From NCBI RefSeq assembly GCF_004795015.1, contig NZ_SSBI01000001.1:1-64000 (forward strand): a stretch of 64,000 nucleotides of DNA, written 5' to 3'. The stretch is from Streptomyces sp. A1277. Its GTDB lineage: Bacteria > Actinomycetota > Actinomycetes > Streptomycetales > Streptomycetaceae. Below the pieces are notes generated by a model that saw only the letters and a list, made by a program, of their open reading frames with translations, did not search any database and was not told the DNA's origin. A program made the translations under genes and the position numbers. This document shows, piece by piece, positions 42,719-51,538 of this stretch. How positions within the stretch are numbered: position 1 is the first letter of the stretch; each line of letters opens with the position of its first letter.

Positions 42719-43206
42719 TTCCGCCACGCCTCGCAGGAGGCGGCCTCGACGTGCCACCCGGCCCCGGCTTCGTCGCTTCGGTGGCCGCCGCGACCGGCAT
42801 CCACCACGGCGAGGCCGGCGACCTCGCCCAGCTCCTCATCACGCACCCGGGGCCGCGCCGGACGAACGAGACGCCCGAGACCGTCGAACACGGCATGAGA
42901 CGCCTCGCGGCAGCACTGCGCCTCGGGCCCGGCGACAAGCGGCCCCCGGTGATCGGCGCACGGATAGCGATCCACCGCGGGCGCGCCGCCCTCGACTACG
43001 GCCACGACCAGTACGTCATGACGATTCCTCCGCCGTCACGGGACTGGCTCGTTCTGCTCGGCGCGGGCGCCCCTTGCCGTGTCTGCCCGGTGGTCCCACC
43101 GCTCCCTCTCGGCGCCGATCAGGCCGGGACCGACGCGCACCTGCGCGAAAGCCTCGCCGCCGGCCTGGTCGCGTGGCGAACCACCTACGCCCGCCGCCGC
43201 TTCTGA
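42715..43206 (+). CDS. Hypothetical protein linked to the RsbW-like gene
   Basis: A 163-residue protein I do not recognise. It is Pro/Gly/Ala-rich, with SVAAATGIHHGEAGDLAQLL and LVAWRTTYARRRF at its ends, and a CRVC motif in the middle. GTG 42715 overlaps the stop of the RsbW-like gene by 4 bp and has GGAGGTGAA before it, so the two are translationally coupled. An upstream in-frame ATG at 42694 is less likely. Confidence 0.65.
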   Translation: MIPPRLAGGGLDVPPGPGFVASVAAATGIHHGEAGDLAQLLITHPGPRRTNETPETVEHGMRRLAAALRLGPGDKRPPVIGARIAIHRGRAALDYGHDQYVMTIPPPSRDWLVLLGAGAPCRVCPVVPPLPLGADQAGTDAHLRESLAAGLVAWRTTYARRRF

Positions 43207-43441
43207 TCGCGGTCGGGCCGAACGTCAGCACGCCGCCGGCCCAGTGGATTACGCTGCTGGACCATGAAGACCGGGACGGCCTCGCGCCACGCACGGATCG
43301 GTGACCCGGCGCCCCTTTGAGCGCCGAACGGGTCGGTTGCGGCCCGCTGTCCGAGCGAGCAACCGGAGCCGCCGCCGCGCGGGCTCCGCCTCCGTCGTGT
43401 TGACCAGTACATGTGACATCTCAACCACGACAGGAGCACTC

Positions 43442-44176
43442 ATGACCGTCAAGACGCTGCGCATCCCCACCGAGGACGGGCAGGCCGACGCCATCGCCGC
43501 CTTCCCCGACGACGGTGAGCGGCACCCCGGAGTCCTGATGTACGCGGACGCCTTCGGCATCCGGCCGGTGATCCAGGAGATGGCCCGAGAGCTGGCCGGG
43601 CACGGCTACTACGTGCTCGTCCCCAACTTCTTCTACCGCAACGGCCCCACCCCGGTGGTCGACCTTCCCGAGTACATCGGGGAGGAGTCCCGGCACGCTC
43701 TCATCGCCCGGTTGATGCCGTTGATCGAGGCGCACACCCCCGAACGCACGGCGAGCGACGCCGACGCCTACCTCTCGTTCCTGAGCGCCCAGCCCGAGGT
43801 CGCCGATGGTCCGGTCGGGGTGACCGGCTACTGCATCGGCGGTCTGCTGGCGACGCGCACCGCCGCCGCCCATCCCGGCCGGGTCGCCGCGGTCGCCGCG
43901 TTCCACGCCCCGGTGGGCGCGGACGGGCCGGGGCTGTTCGCCGGGCTCACCGCACGGGTCCACCTCGGCCACGCCGCGAGCGACCTGACGCCCGAGGCCC
44001 TGGCCGACCTCAACAAGGAGCTGGACGCCGCGGGTGTCGACCACACCTCGGAGATCTACCCCGACACCGTGCACGGCTTCACCATGTCCGACACCGACGC
44101 CTACAGCGCCGCCGGGCTGAAGCTCCACTGGGACCGCCTGCTCCCGCTCCTGGACGGTGTCCTGCACAACGGCTGA
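43442..44176 (+). CDS. Dienelactone hydrolase family protein
   Basis: A 244-residue alpha/beta-hydrolase with a Cys nucleophile in the elbow GYCIGG (about residues 130-135), Asp further on, and a terminal VHGF His, the triad of dienelactone hydrolases. The N-terminus MTVKTLRIPTEDGQADAIAA and the ADAFGIRPVIQEMARELA segment fit the family. It hydrolyses a lactone or ester of unknown type. ATG 43442 follows AGGAG. No pathway neighbours are seen. Confidence 0.9.
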   Translation: MTVKTLRIPTEDGQADAIAAFPDDGERHPGVLMYADAFGIRPVIQEMARELAGHGYYVLVPNFFYRNGPTPVVDLPEYIGEESRHALIARLMPLIEAHTPERTASDADAYLSFLSAQPEVADGPVGVTGYCIGGLLATRTAAAHPGRVAAVAAFHAPVGADGPGLFAGLTARVHLGHAASDLTPEALADLNKELDAAGVDHTSEIYPDTVHGFTMSDTDAYSAAGLKLHWDRLLPLLDGVLHNG

Positions 44177-44191
44177 GGTCGCGGGCGCCGG

Positions 44192-45922
44192 TCAGCAGCC
44201 GCCGGTGAAGCGGTCCGGCCCGTACGCCGAGTCCAGCCGGTAGGTCCCGCCCTCCGGCACGGTCAGCCTCGTCCACTCGCCGTCCTGCCGCAGGCAGCCC
44301 CCGGCCCCGCCGCCGGCGGCCCGCACCCGCAGCCACGGCGAGTAGGCGATGCGTACGGTCACCGAGCCGGCGCGCGGCATCCGCACGACCAGCAACGCGT
44401 CGTCGCCGCCGACGACCGTGGCGGGAGCCGGTGCCAGCGGGACGGCGTCCCGGACCCGGTAGATGGTCCAGCCGTCGTCCCGCCAGACCTGCTCCAGCCA
44501 GGGAAGACCACCCCTGACCAGGGCCGCTTCGGCCTCGGCCGAGCCGTCCGGCCGGCCGTCGTGCAGCACGACGTGGCTCACGGCCCACCGGTCGAGCCAG
44601 GCCCGGTAGCGGTCCGGGGTGAGGGTGCCCTCGTAGAAGAGCCGGCCGCGCTCGACGTCGAGCTGGCGGTTCCAGCCCCGGGCCATGTTCACGTGCGGGG
44701 CGAGGACGGCCGCCTCGCGGTGGTTGCGCGCGGGCACGACCTCGACGCGGCCCCGGTCGGCGCCCAGGCGGTCGAGTGCGGCGACGACGCCGTCCGTGTG
44801 GGCGGCCCAGGCCGGCACGGGGGTGGAGACCCGCAGGTCGTCCACGGTCTTGTCGATGAGCCAGAGCCCGGACAGCACGAGGGCGGCGGAGAGCACACCC
44901 GTACGCACCCACGCCCTGGCCCGGACGGTGTCGAAGACGGCCGCGCACAGCACGGGCACGGCGACGAGACCGAGCAGCCGCTCGACGTTCGTACCGATCG
45001 GGGAGGCGACGAGGAAGGTGAGGAACACGCCGACGGCGTAGACGGCGGCGCCGTAGCGCGTCACCCGCCACTCCCGCGCACGGGGAGCCGCGGCCACGAG
45101 GACCGCGCAGATCAGGACCGGCATCCACAATCGGTTCGCGGGCATGGGCTGTTCGCCCCGGAACGGGAAGAGCAGCGTGGTCGCCCCGACCACCGCGAAG
45201 AACGGGACCCCCAGCACGGCCCCCCTCCGCCACCGGCGGTCGAGGAGGTAGGCCGCGCCCGTCACGACGAGGAACAGCCCCGCCACCGGACTCGCCATCG
45301 TCGCCAGCGCACCCGACACCACGGCGATGACGACCCGGTCCGCGTACAGGCAGGCGACGAGCCCGATGGCGACGCCGAGCGCGAAGGTCGTACGCCCCGA
45401 CGCGACGTTGCACCACAGGGCGAAGGCGGCGAGCAACGCGGGGACGAGCGCGTGCCGCATGCCCGTACGGACGAGGAGGCGGGCCATGAGCCAGGTGGCC
45501 GCGAGCCCGGCGATGACGGAGACCGTGCGGACGCCGAGGAAGGCCATGGCGTACGAGGAGAAGACGCTGTAGTTGGCGGTGTGCGTGCCCCCGAACCAGA
45601 AGAGGTTGTACGCGGAGCCCGGGTGCCGTTCGGTGAATCCGGCCCAGGCCAGCTGGGCGGCGAGGTCCCCGCCCCCGGTGGCCAGGACCGCGGCCCATAC
45701 GGCGTACAACGGCACGACGGCCGCCACGGCGACGAGCGGCACGCGGTGGACCCGCCACCACGGCTGCCGCCCTGCCCCGGGCTCCGGCTCCGGCCGCCCT
45801 TGCCCCGGGCGCCGGCCACGCGGCTGTTCCCGGTCACGCGGTTGTTCCCGGTCACGCGGTTGTTCCCGGTCACGCCGCGACCGGTCGTCCGAGCCCGTCC
45901 GTACTTCTCCACCGACCACCAC
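44192..45922 (-). CDS. Large polytopic membrane protein with extracytoplasmic domain
   Basis: About 576 residues. A charged N-terminus contains three DREQPR hexads from an 18-bp repeat (about 45820-45875), then come about ten hydrophobic helices and a C-terminal, extracytoplasmic domain of about 170 residues with repeated beta segments (TVRIAYSPWLRVRAAGGG, TRLTVPEGGTYRLDSAYG). It resembles actinobacterial membrane proteins of the glycosyltransferase/EpsG-like type; function unknown. The start is uncertain: GTG 45922 has AGGG nearby, whereas ATG 46006 would add residues with poor codon bias. Confidence 0.7.
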   Translation of the reverse strand: MVVGGEVRTGSDDRSRRDREQPRDREQPRDREQPRGRRPGQGRPEPEPGAGRQPWWRVHRVPLVAVAAVVPLYAVWAAVLATGGGDLAAQLAWAGFTERHPGSAYNLFWFGGTHTANYSVFSSYAMAFLGVRTVSVIAGLAATWLMARLLVRTGMRHALVPALLAAFALWCNVASGRTTFALGVAIGLVACLYADRVVIAVVSGALATMASPVAGLFLVVTGAAYLLDRRWRRGAVLGVPFFAVVGATTLLFPFRGEQPMPANRLWMPVLICAVLVAAAPRAREWRVTRYGAAVYAVGVFLTFLVASPIGTNVERLLGLVAVPVLCAAVFDTVRARAWVRTGVLSAALVLSGLWLIDKTVDDLRVSTPVPAWAAHTDGVVAALDRLGADRGRVEVVPARNHREAAVLAPHVNMARGWNRQLDVERGRLFYEGTLTPDRYRAWLDRWAVSHVVLHDGRPDGSAEAEAALVRGGLPWLEQVWRDDGWTIYRVRDAVPLAPAPATVVGGDDALLVVRMPRAGSVTVRIAYSPWLRVRAAGGGAGGCLRQDGEWTRLTVPEGGTYRLDSAYGPDRFTGGC

Positions 45923-46062
45923 CGGACAAACCCTAGAGGCTGCGGAACGGCGGGCGGTCCGGGGCAACGGACGGAACCCGGCGTGTCCCACCGGGTGCTG
46001 TGCCATCTTTCGATCAAGGGATGAAGATCACGCGGCTGATGACGGCGGAAGGTGGGAGCGAC

Positions 46063-47046
46063 ATGACCAGCGAGGGCCCCCGGCTGTACGAACTTCTCGA
46101 CGACCGGTTCCGCGCGGGCCGGTGCATGAACGGCGACGAGGACCTGGAGGTGCTGTACACCGGCTGCCGGTGGGCCGAGGGCCCGGTGTACGTGCCGGCC
46201 TGGCGGCAGGTGGTGTGGAGCGACATCCCCAACGACCGGATGCTGCGCTGGGACGAGGAGACCGGGGCCGTCGGCGTCTTCCGCCGCGCGGCCGGCCACC
46301 CGAACGGCAACACCCTCGACCGCGAGGGCCGGCTCATCACCTGCGAGCAGGGCAACCGGCGGGTGACGCGGACCGAGCACGACGGCACGGTCACCGTGCT
46401 CGCGGACCGCTGGCAGGGCAAGCGGCTGAACAGCCCGAATGACGCGACGGTCAAGTCCGACGGCTCGATCTGGTTCTCCGACCCGGACTTCGGCATCACC
46501 AGCGACTACGAGGGCTACCGCGCACAGAGCGAGATCGGCGCCAACAACGTCTACCGCATCGACCCCGCCACCGGGGAGGTCCGGCTCGTCGCGGACGGCT
46601 TCGACGCGCCCAACGGCCTGGTCTTCTCGGCCGACGAACGGCAGCTCTTCGTCTCCGACACCCGGGCCGGCCACATCCGCGTCTTCGGCATCCGGGACGA
46701 CGGCACGCTCACGGAGGGCAGCGTCTTCGTCGAGGCGGGCGTCCGCCTGGAGGCCCGCTTCGACAACCTCCGCTTCGACGACGGCGGCCGGCTCTGGGCG
46801 GCCGCGATGAACGACGGCGTGCACTGCTACGACCCCGACGGCACGCTCATCGGCCGGCTCAACGTGCCGGAGGCGGTGGCGAACATCTCCTGGGGCGGCC
46901 CGAAGCGGAACCGTCTCTTCATCACGGCGGAGACGAGCCTCTACTCGGTGGTCATGGGCGTCACGGGAACGCACCCGACGGGCCCGGGCCACCGCCCCTG
47001 GCAGGCCCGGAACGAGCCCGCCCCGACACCCTCTCCGTGGTCCTGA
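46063..47046 (+). CDS. SMP-30/gluconolactonase family protein
   Basis: A 327-residue beta-propeller lactonase: CRWAEGPVYVPAWRQVVWSD, HPNGNTLDREGRLITCEQGNR, KRLNSPNDATVKSDGSIWFSD, PNGLVFSADERQLFVSDTR. The metal-binding Glu, Asn and Asp residues of SMP-30 are at the expected places. It is likely to hydrolyse a sugar lactone. The neighbouring GH11 xylanase on the same strand makes a xylono- or aldonolactone a reasonable idea. ATG 46063 has AAGGTGGGA before it; earlier in-frame ATGs (46000, 46021) lack ribosome sites. Confidence 0.87.
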   Translation: MTSEGPRLYELLDDRFRAGRCMNGDEDLEVLYTGCRWAEGPVYVPAWRQVVWSDIPNDRMLRWDEETGAVGVFRRAAGHPNGNTLDREGRLITCEQGNRRVTRTEHDGTVTVLADRWQGKRLNSPNDATVKSDGSIWFSDPDFGITSDYEGYRAQSEIGANNVYRIDPATGEVRLVADGFDAPNGLVFSADERQLFVSDTRAGHIRVFGIRDDGTLTEGSVFVEAGVRLEARFDNLRFDDGGRLWAAAMNDGVHCYDPDGTLIGRLNVPEAVANISWGGPKRNRLFITAETSLYSVVMGVTGTHPTGPGHRPWQARNEPAPTPSPWS

Positions 47047-47065
47047 CCGACCCCGCAAGGCGCCC

Positions 47066-47208
47066 CGAAACTTTCGAAATGGGGGACGCAGCAAGCTCGA
47101 AACACGATCGGTCGGATGCCAATTAGCGGGCTGCCAATGACGAGAAGGGTGATCCTGACCTGCTGCTCTCTCCAACTCCCTTGTCCAGCTGGGCAGTCGA
47201 AGGTTTCG
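47066..47208 (+). promoter_or_regulatory. Two xylanase-type operator palindromes
   Basis: CGAAACTTTCG at 47066-47076 and a variant CGAAGGTTTCG at 47198-47208 (one mismatch to symmetry) lie upstream of the GH11 gene. A GAAAC-TTTCG palindrome is a known control site of Streptomyces xylanase genes. A third half-site, CCGAAACTATTG, touches the -35 box. Confidence 0.65.
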
Positions 47209-47226
47209 CAACTAGTGCCGAAACTA

Positions 47227-47255
47227 TTGACACCCCCTGGGGCCGGTCCAACACT
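47227..47255 (+). promoter_or_regulatory. Probable promoter of the xylanase gene
   Basis: TTGACA (47227-47232), 17 bp, AACACT (47250-47255). The -35 matches consensus exactly, the -10 poorly. The third operator half-site overlaps its upstream edge. Confidence 0.5.
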
Positions 47256-47319
47256 GAGCGCCGTCGGCAGGCCCCCGCCGACGCCGACCTGGTCACGAGG
47301 ACGAGGAGGAGCTCCGCAC

Positions 47320-48372
47320 ATGTACGCCACACCCGCACATCCGACGAGCCACCCGCGAGGCCGCACCAGACCCACGGACGGCCTCAGGCTGTTCATCCGC
47401 AGCGCCTTCGCCCTGCTGACGGCCGCCCTCGCCGCGATCGCCCTGCCCGGCACGGCCACCGCCGACACGACCGTCACCTCGAATCAGACGGGCACCAACA
47501 ACGGCTACTACTACTCGTTCTGGACCGACAGTCCCGGTTCCGTTTCGATGAACCTCGGGTCCGGCGGCAGCTACGGCACGTCCTGGAGCAACACCGGGAA
47601 CTTCGTCGCCGGCAAGGGCTGGAGCACCGGCGGGCGCCGCAGCGTGACCTACTCGGGCTCCTTCAACCCGTCCGGCAACGCCTACCTGGCCCTCTACGGC
47701 TGGTCGCAGAACCCGCTCGTGGAGTACTACATCGTCGACAACTGGGGCACCTACCGGCCCACCGGAACCTTCAAGGGGACGGTCACCAGTGACGGCGGCA
47801 CGTACGACATCTACGAGACGACGCGGACCAACGCCCCCTCCATCGAAGGCACCAGGACCTTCCAGCAGTACTGGAGCGTCCGGCAGTCCAAGCGCACCGG
47901 CGGCACCATCACCACCGGCAACCACTTCGACGCCTGGGCCCAGCACGGCATGAACCTCGGCTCCTTCAACTACATGATCATGGCCACCGAGGGCTACCAG
48001 AGCAGCGGCAACTCCAGCATCACCCTGGGCAGCACCTCCGGCGGTGACAACGGGGGCGGCAACGGCGGCGGGACCGGCGGCAACACCGGCGGTGGCGGCG
48101 GGAACGGCGGCTGCACCGCGACCCTGTCCGCCGGCCAGCAGTGGAACGACCGCTACAACCTGAACGTCGCGGTCTCCGGCTCCAGCAACTGGACCGTGAC
48201 GATGAACGTCCCGTCCCCCGAGAAGATCCTCTCCACCTGGAACATCAGCGCCAGTTACCCCAGCGCCCAAGTACTGACCGCCAAACCGAACGGCAGCGGC
48301 AACAACTTCGGCGTCACCATCCAGACCAACGGCACCTGGACCTGGCCCACGGTCTCCTGCAGTACGGCCTGA
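47320..48372 (+). CDS. Secreted endo-1,4-beta-xylanase, GH11 with CBM2
   Basis: A 350-residue exported enzyme. A twin-arginine-like leader ([31 protein letters not shown], to ADT near residue 49) is followed by a GH11 jelly roll at about 50-235, with catalytic Glu in PLVEYYI (nucleophile) and ATEGYQSSG (acid/base). A Gly/Asn-rich linker (GGNGGGTGGNTGGGGG) leads to a family-2 carbohydrate-binding module (about 265-350) starting [16 protein letters not shown] and ending in a paired Cys. It should degrade xylan outside the cell. ATG 47320 has GAGGAGGA before it. Expression is likely controlled by the palindromes at 47066-47208. Confidence 0.95.
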   Translation: MYATPAHPTSHPRGRTRPTDGLRLFIRSAFALLTAALAAIALPGTATADTTVTSNQTGTNNGYYYSFWTDSPGSVSMNLGSGGSYGTSWSNTGNFVAGKGWSTGGRRSVTYSGSFNPSGNAYLALYGWSQNPLVEYYIVDNWGTYRPTGTFKGTVTSDGGTYDIYETTRTNAPSIEGTRTFQQYWSVRQSKRTGGTITTGNHFDAWAQHGMNLGSFNYMIMATEGYQSSGNSSITLGSTSGGDNGGGNGGGTGGNTGGGGGNGGCTATLSAGQQWNDRYNLNVAVSGSSNWTVTMNVPSPEKILSTWNISASYPSAQVLTAKPNGSGNNFGVTIQTNGTWTWPTVSCSTA

Positions 48373-48381
48373 CCCACAGAT

Positions 48382-48413
48382 CGCCCCGGGGTGGCGGCGG
48401 TCGCCCCGGGGCG
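48382..48413 (+). terminator. Hairpin after the xylanase gene
   Basis: CGCCCCGGGG (48382-48391) and its complement CCCCGGGGCG (48404-48413) flank a 12-nt loop, ten bases after the xylanase stop. Confidence 0.6.
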
Positions 48414-48837
48414 CCTGAGGTGGCGCGGAGGGCTCAGGCGCCACAGACGGCTCAGGCGCCTCAGCTCTCGCAGGTGTCGCAGCTGCCACAGGTGTCTTAG
48501 AGAACGGGCGGACGCCCCAGGCGCGTCATCCGCCACACCGTCCGCCACCGCATCGTCGCACGTGCCCCGGCCGGTGTCCCGACCCCCTCGGCGAACCCAC
48601 CCCACCACGCCTCCAGCCCGGCACACTCCACTGATCGACAAGCCCCAGCCGGGCCCGGCACGGCCCGGCATCACCCCGCATCACCCCGCATCACTCGGCA
48701 TGACGCGCATCGCCCGGCATCACTCGGCATGACGCGCATCGCCCCGCATTACCCGGCAGGGCCCCGATGCTAGGCGGTATCCGCCGGGCGCGTGGCCGCC
48801 GGGACCGCGGGCGCCGGGACCGCGGGCGCCGGCCCGG
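48414..48837. other. Gene-free region with simple repeats
   Basis: No gene is supported. The stretch has CAGGCGCC- and CAGGTGTCGC-type direct repeats at 48415-48500, and between about 48689 and 48747 a 29-bp unit (CATCACTCGGCATGACGCGC and following) occurs twice in tandem. It lies between the xylanase and SDR stop codons. Confidence 0.5.
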
Positions 48838-49596
48838 TCACGCCGATGCTCCGCTGTCGATGACCAGGTCGGTGCCGACCACCGCGCCGGCCGCGGGCGA
48901 GGCGAGATACAGAACCGCGGCCGCGACCTCCTCGGCCTCCGCGAGCCTGCCGAGCGGGTTCTGCGACTTCACCCGCTCGGTCCGCTCCGCCTCGGTCTCG
49001 CCGGGCCGGAGGGACATGGGGGCGGCGGAGGCCCCCGGGCTGACCGCGTTGATCCGGACGCCCTGGTGGATGTGGTCGAGAGCGGCGGCGCGGGTCAGCG
49101 CGGAGACGGCCGCCTTCGAGGTGATGTAGGCGGCGGCGTGCGGTATGCGCTGGTGGGCGCCGAGATTGGAGGCGATGTTGACGATGGCCCCGCCGCCGTG
49201 GTCCCTCATGTGCGCGATCTCGTACTTCATGGCCAGCCAGACGCCGGTGACATTGGTCCGTATCACCGCGTCCCAATCGTCCTCGCTCACGTCCGCCGCC
49301 GGGCCGGCGCCCCGGAGTATCCCGGCGTTGTTGACGGCGATGTGCAGCCCGCCGAAGCGTGCGGCGCTCTTCTGCACGAGGTGGCGGACCTGGTCCGAGT
49401 CGGTGACATCGGCGGTGACGGCGGCCGCCGTTCCCCCGGCCGCCTCGATGAGGCCCACCGTCCCGTCCAGGGACGCCCGGGTGCGTCCCGCGACCACCAC
49501 CGAGGCGCCCTCGGCGGCGAAGGCCAGCGCGGTGGCCCGGCCGAGACCGGAGCCGGCGCCCGTGACGAGCGCGGTCCTGCCGATGAAGCGGTTCAC
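48838..49596 (-). CDS. Short-chain dehydrogenase/reductase
   Basis: A 252-residue classical SDR: cofactor loop TGAGSGLG, NNAG, catalytic Ser in NIASNLG, and YITSK (Tyr/Lys pair). The GTG start at 49596 has a GGGGAG tract upstream. NAD(P)-dependent oxidation of an unknown alcohol or ketone. A promoter motif (49708-49722) shared with the TetR-type gene implies control by that regulator. Confidence 0.93.
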   Translation of the reverse strand: MNRFIGRTALVTGAGSGLGRATALAFAAEGASVVVAGRTRASLDGTVGLIEAAGGTAAAVTADVTDSDQVRHLVQKSAARFGGLHIAVNNAGILRGAGPAADVSEDDWDAVIRTNVTGVWLAMKYEIAHMRDHGGGAIVNIASNLGAHQRIPHAAAYITSKAAVSALTRAAALDHIHQGVRINAVSPGASAAPMSLRPGETEAERTERVKSQNPLGRLAEAEEVAAAVLYLASPAAGAVVGTDLVIDSGASA

Positions 49597-49609
49597 TTCC
49601 CCAACTCCC

Positions 49610-49680
49610 CTGTGTCTGCGTGTCTGCGTGCCTGTGGGTCTGTGGGGCTGTGTGTCTAGGTGTCTTCGTGGCTGTCTGTC
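49610..49680. repeat. GTGTCTGC-type microsatellite
   Basis: A degenerate run of TGTGTCTGCGTGTCTGCGTG-like units in the leader of the SDR gene, of unusual low complexity for this genome. Confidence 0.6.
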
Positions 49681-49707
49681 GGTCATTGCCCCGCCGAACC
49701 AGTAATG

Positions 49708-49722
49708 CTGGAACGATCGGTC
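49708..49722. promoter_or_regulatory. TetR-type operator copy 1 (upstream of SDR)
   Basis: CTGGAACGATCGGTC, identical to the motif at 50427-50441 in front of the TetR-type gene. It lies 112 bp upstream of the SDR start, close to a possible promoter. Confidence 0.7.
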
Positions 49723-49821
49723 TAATATGAGGTCACGCCGAGCCGCCCTCGCGGTCTCTGTCCACGGCTGCGGCGATGCCCGCCCATCCTCCAGCGGGGA
49801 TCGTTCAGCCCTGGGGCGCGT

Positions 49822-50406
49822 TCAGTCCAGCAGGGCCAGGGCCTGCTCGGTGGCGTCCCGTATCCGGGCGGGATCGCTGGACGCCTTGCCGACGACCCGC
49901 ACGCCCTGGAGCAGGACGAGCAGCATCCGGGCCAGCGCGCGCGGGTCGCGGCCCTCGGGCAGCTCGCCCTGGGCCCGGGCCCGTATGAGCGCGCAGTGCA
50001 GCGGGGTTTCGAGGTGCTCCCAGCTGAGCTCGACCCGGCGGGCGGCGGCGGGATCGTGCGGGGCCAGCTCGGCGGCGGTGTTGGTGATGAGGCAGCCGTG
50101 CAGCCGCCCCTCGGCGGACGAGGCTTCCTCGGCGAAGCGGCGTACCACCGACCGGACCGCGGACAGGGCGGGCCCCGGCTGGGACAGCTCGGCGAGCAGG
50201 AGCGGGTCGCGCCCCTCCGCGTACCGGTCCATGGCCTTCAGGTACAGCTCGTGCTTGTTGCCGAAGGTGGCGTAGATGCTGGCCCGACCGATGCCGAGGT
50301 GCTCGACGAGGTCGGCCATCGACGTCGCTTCGTAACCGCGCTGCCAGAACAGCTCCAGGGCTGACTGCAGCGCGGCCTCCGGATCGAATTCCTTGGTCCT
50401 GGCCAC
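49822..50406 (-). CDS. TetR-family transcriptional regulator
   Basis: A 194-residue TetR protein: HTH FDPEAALQSALELFWQRGYEATSMADLVEHLGIGRASIYATFGNKHELY, then a helical ligand domain. GTG 50406 is chosen instead of ATG 50418: the -10 box TATGAT (50419-50414) of a TTGACC-N17/18-TATGAT promoter covers that ATG, so transcription should begin at or near GTG 50406 as a leaderless mRNA, and homology (VARTKEFDPEAAL) starts there. An operator between -35 and -10 shared with the SDR promoter indicates autoregulation and control of the SDR gene. Confidence 0.88.
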   Translation of the reverse strand: MARTKEFDPEAALQSALELFWQRGYEATSMADLVEHLGIGRASIYATFGNKHELYLKAMDRYAEGRDPLLLAELSQPGPALSAVRSVVRRFAEEASSAEGRLHGCLITNTAAELAPHDPAAARRVELSWEHLETPLHCALIRARAQGELPEGRDPRALARMLLVLLQGVRVVGKASSDPARIRDATEQALALLD

Positions 50407-50413
50407 ATCGAAG

Positions 50414-50442
50414 ATCATAGACCGAACTGGAACGATCGGTCA
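50414..50442 (-). promoter_or_regulatory. TetR gene promoter with overlapping operator
   Basis: Minus strand TTGACC (50442-50437), 17-18 bp, TATGAT (50419-50414). The operator CTGGAACGATCGGTC (50427-50441) fills the spacer, and an extended inverted repeat GACCGA-N10-TCGGTC (50420-50441) fits a TetR dimer. Confidence 0.7.
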
Positions 50443-50489
50443 ATTATGAATCCAGTGCATCGGCCCGCGCGGCCAGATCCACCGCCAGC

Positions 50490-50941
50490 TCGTCCCTCGC
50501 CGGTGCGCCGCTGAGGGCCGACGCGACCGGACTGCGACGGGCCCTGCGCGGCGGCCCCGGCGGGACGTGGGGCCGGCTCTGTTCGGCGTGTTCGGCGCGT
50601 CCTTCTGGGTTGCGGCAGCCTTTCCCGCCGTCGCCGGGACGGGCTTTCCGGCCGGGGCGCCCGAGGCGACGACGATGAGCGGGCACGGGACGGCCCACAT
50701 GGCTGCGGGGATGATCGGTTACCTTGCTCTGTGCGCCGCGTTCGTCGTCCTGGTCCGCCCGCTCGCCGCCCGCGGCCTGAGCCGCTGGGCCGTCGAGCCG
50801 CGCGTCGTCCCTGTGGCCGTGCTCGCCGGATTCATGGCCTCGGCCTTCTCCGTCCTGGCATTCACCGCAGGCGCAGGGCTCGGCCTGCTGTGGCTGAGCG
50901 CGGTGACAACCCGCCTGGCCGCCGCTCCGGCCACCCGCTGA
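50490..50941 (+). pseudogene. DUF998-family membrane protein remnant (5' truncated, frameshifted)
   Basis: The second part (50567-50941) encodes LFGVFGASFWVAAAFPAVAG, HGTAHMAAGMIGYLALCAAFVVLVR and a further helix, matching the C-terminal half of DUF998 proteins (the H-G-x-x-H membrane motif). The upstream frame at about 50490-50571 encodes GAPLRADATGLRRALRGGPG, another family segment, but in a different frame. Adding one G to the G-run at 50569-50572 joins them as T-W-G-P-A-L-F-G. The N-terminal helices are missing. A gene remnant, or possibly a base-call error in the G-run. Confidence 0.7.
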
Positions 50942-50981
50942 CCGACCACGGAAAACATTCCTACGTGAAACGGAGACACCG

Positions 50982-51194
50982 ATGACCGGCGCCGTGAAGG
51001 GTCCTGCCAGCTACTTCCCGTCCATCGAGAAGAAGTACGGCCGCCCGATCGCCGAGTGGAAGGACCTCATCCGCTCTTCCCCGCTGACCAAGCACATGGA
51101 GCTCGTCAACTGGCTCAAGTCCGAACACGCCCTCGGCCACGGCCACGCCAACGCCCTCGTCGCCCACACCCTCGCCGAGGACAGCGGCAAGTGA
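50982..51194 (+). CDS. DUF4287 protein
   Basis: A 70-residue protein, KGPASYFPSIEKKYGRPIAEW then HMELVNWLKSEHALGHGHANALVAH, the DUF4287 signature. Its function is not known; the motif is common in small actinobacterial stress-linked proteins and as part of ligand-binding domains. CGGAGAC precedes the ATG. It is 41 bp after the DUF998 remnant. Confidence 0.88.
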   Translation: MTGAVKGPASYFPSIEKKYGRPIAEWKDLIRSSPLTKHMELVNWLKSEHALGHGHANALVAHTLAEDSGK

Positions 51195-51538
51195 ACAGGG
51201 CGGCACGCTGAGGCCGGCTCCTTCGCCACCCTCCGCGATGGCGCCTGCACACGTGAGGGATCGGTCCCGTACGGCCGCCCTCTCAACTGCCCCGGTAGCC
51301 CAGGCGTAGGTGGCCTTCTGACCGGCCTCGGGCCGGCCGGTAGCCGAGGGCGGTGCGCGAGGAGCGACTCCGACCCCCATGCGAACGTTCGGTGGGTGCG
51401 GTTCCGCGAGGCGGGCCAGGTATGTCGTGGGGGTTCGGTGCGGCCTGCCCCGGTGGTAGCGGGCGCGGAACTCCTCCTTCCCGGCCCCGGTTCCAGTACG
51501 GTGACCATGAGCCGGAGATCCCCGAGAGGCGGTGCTTC

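Noticed and set aside
46000..46062. Longer start of the SMP-30 gene (46000 or 46021)
   Set aside because: No ribosome site, and the added residues have no family match; ATG 46063 has a good site.
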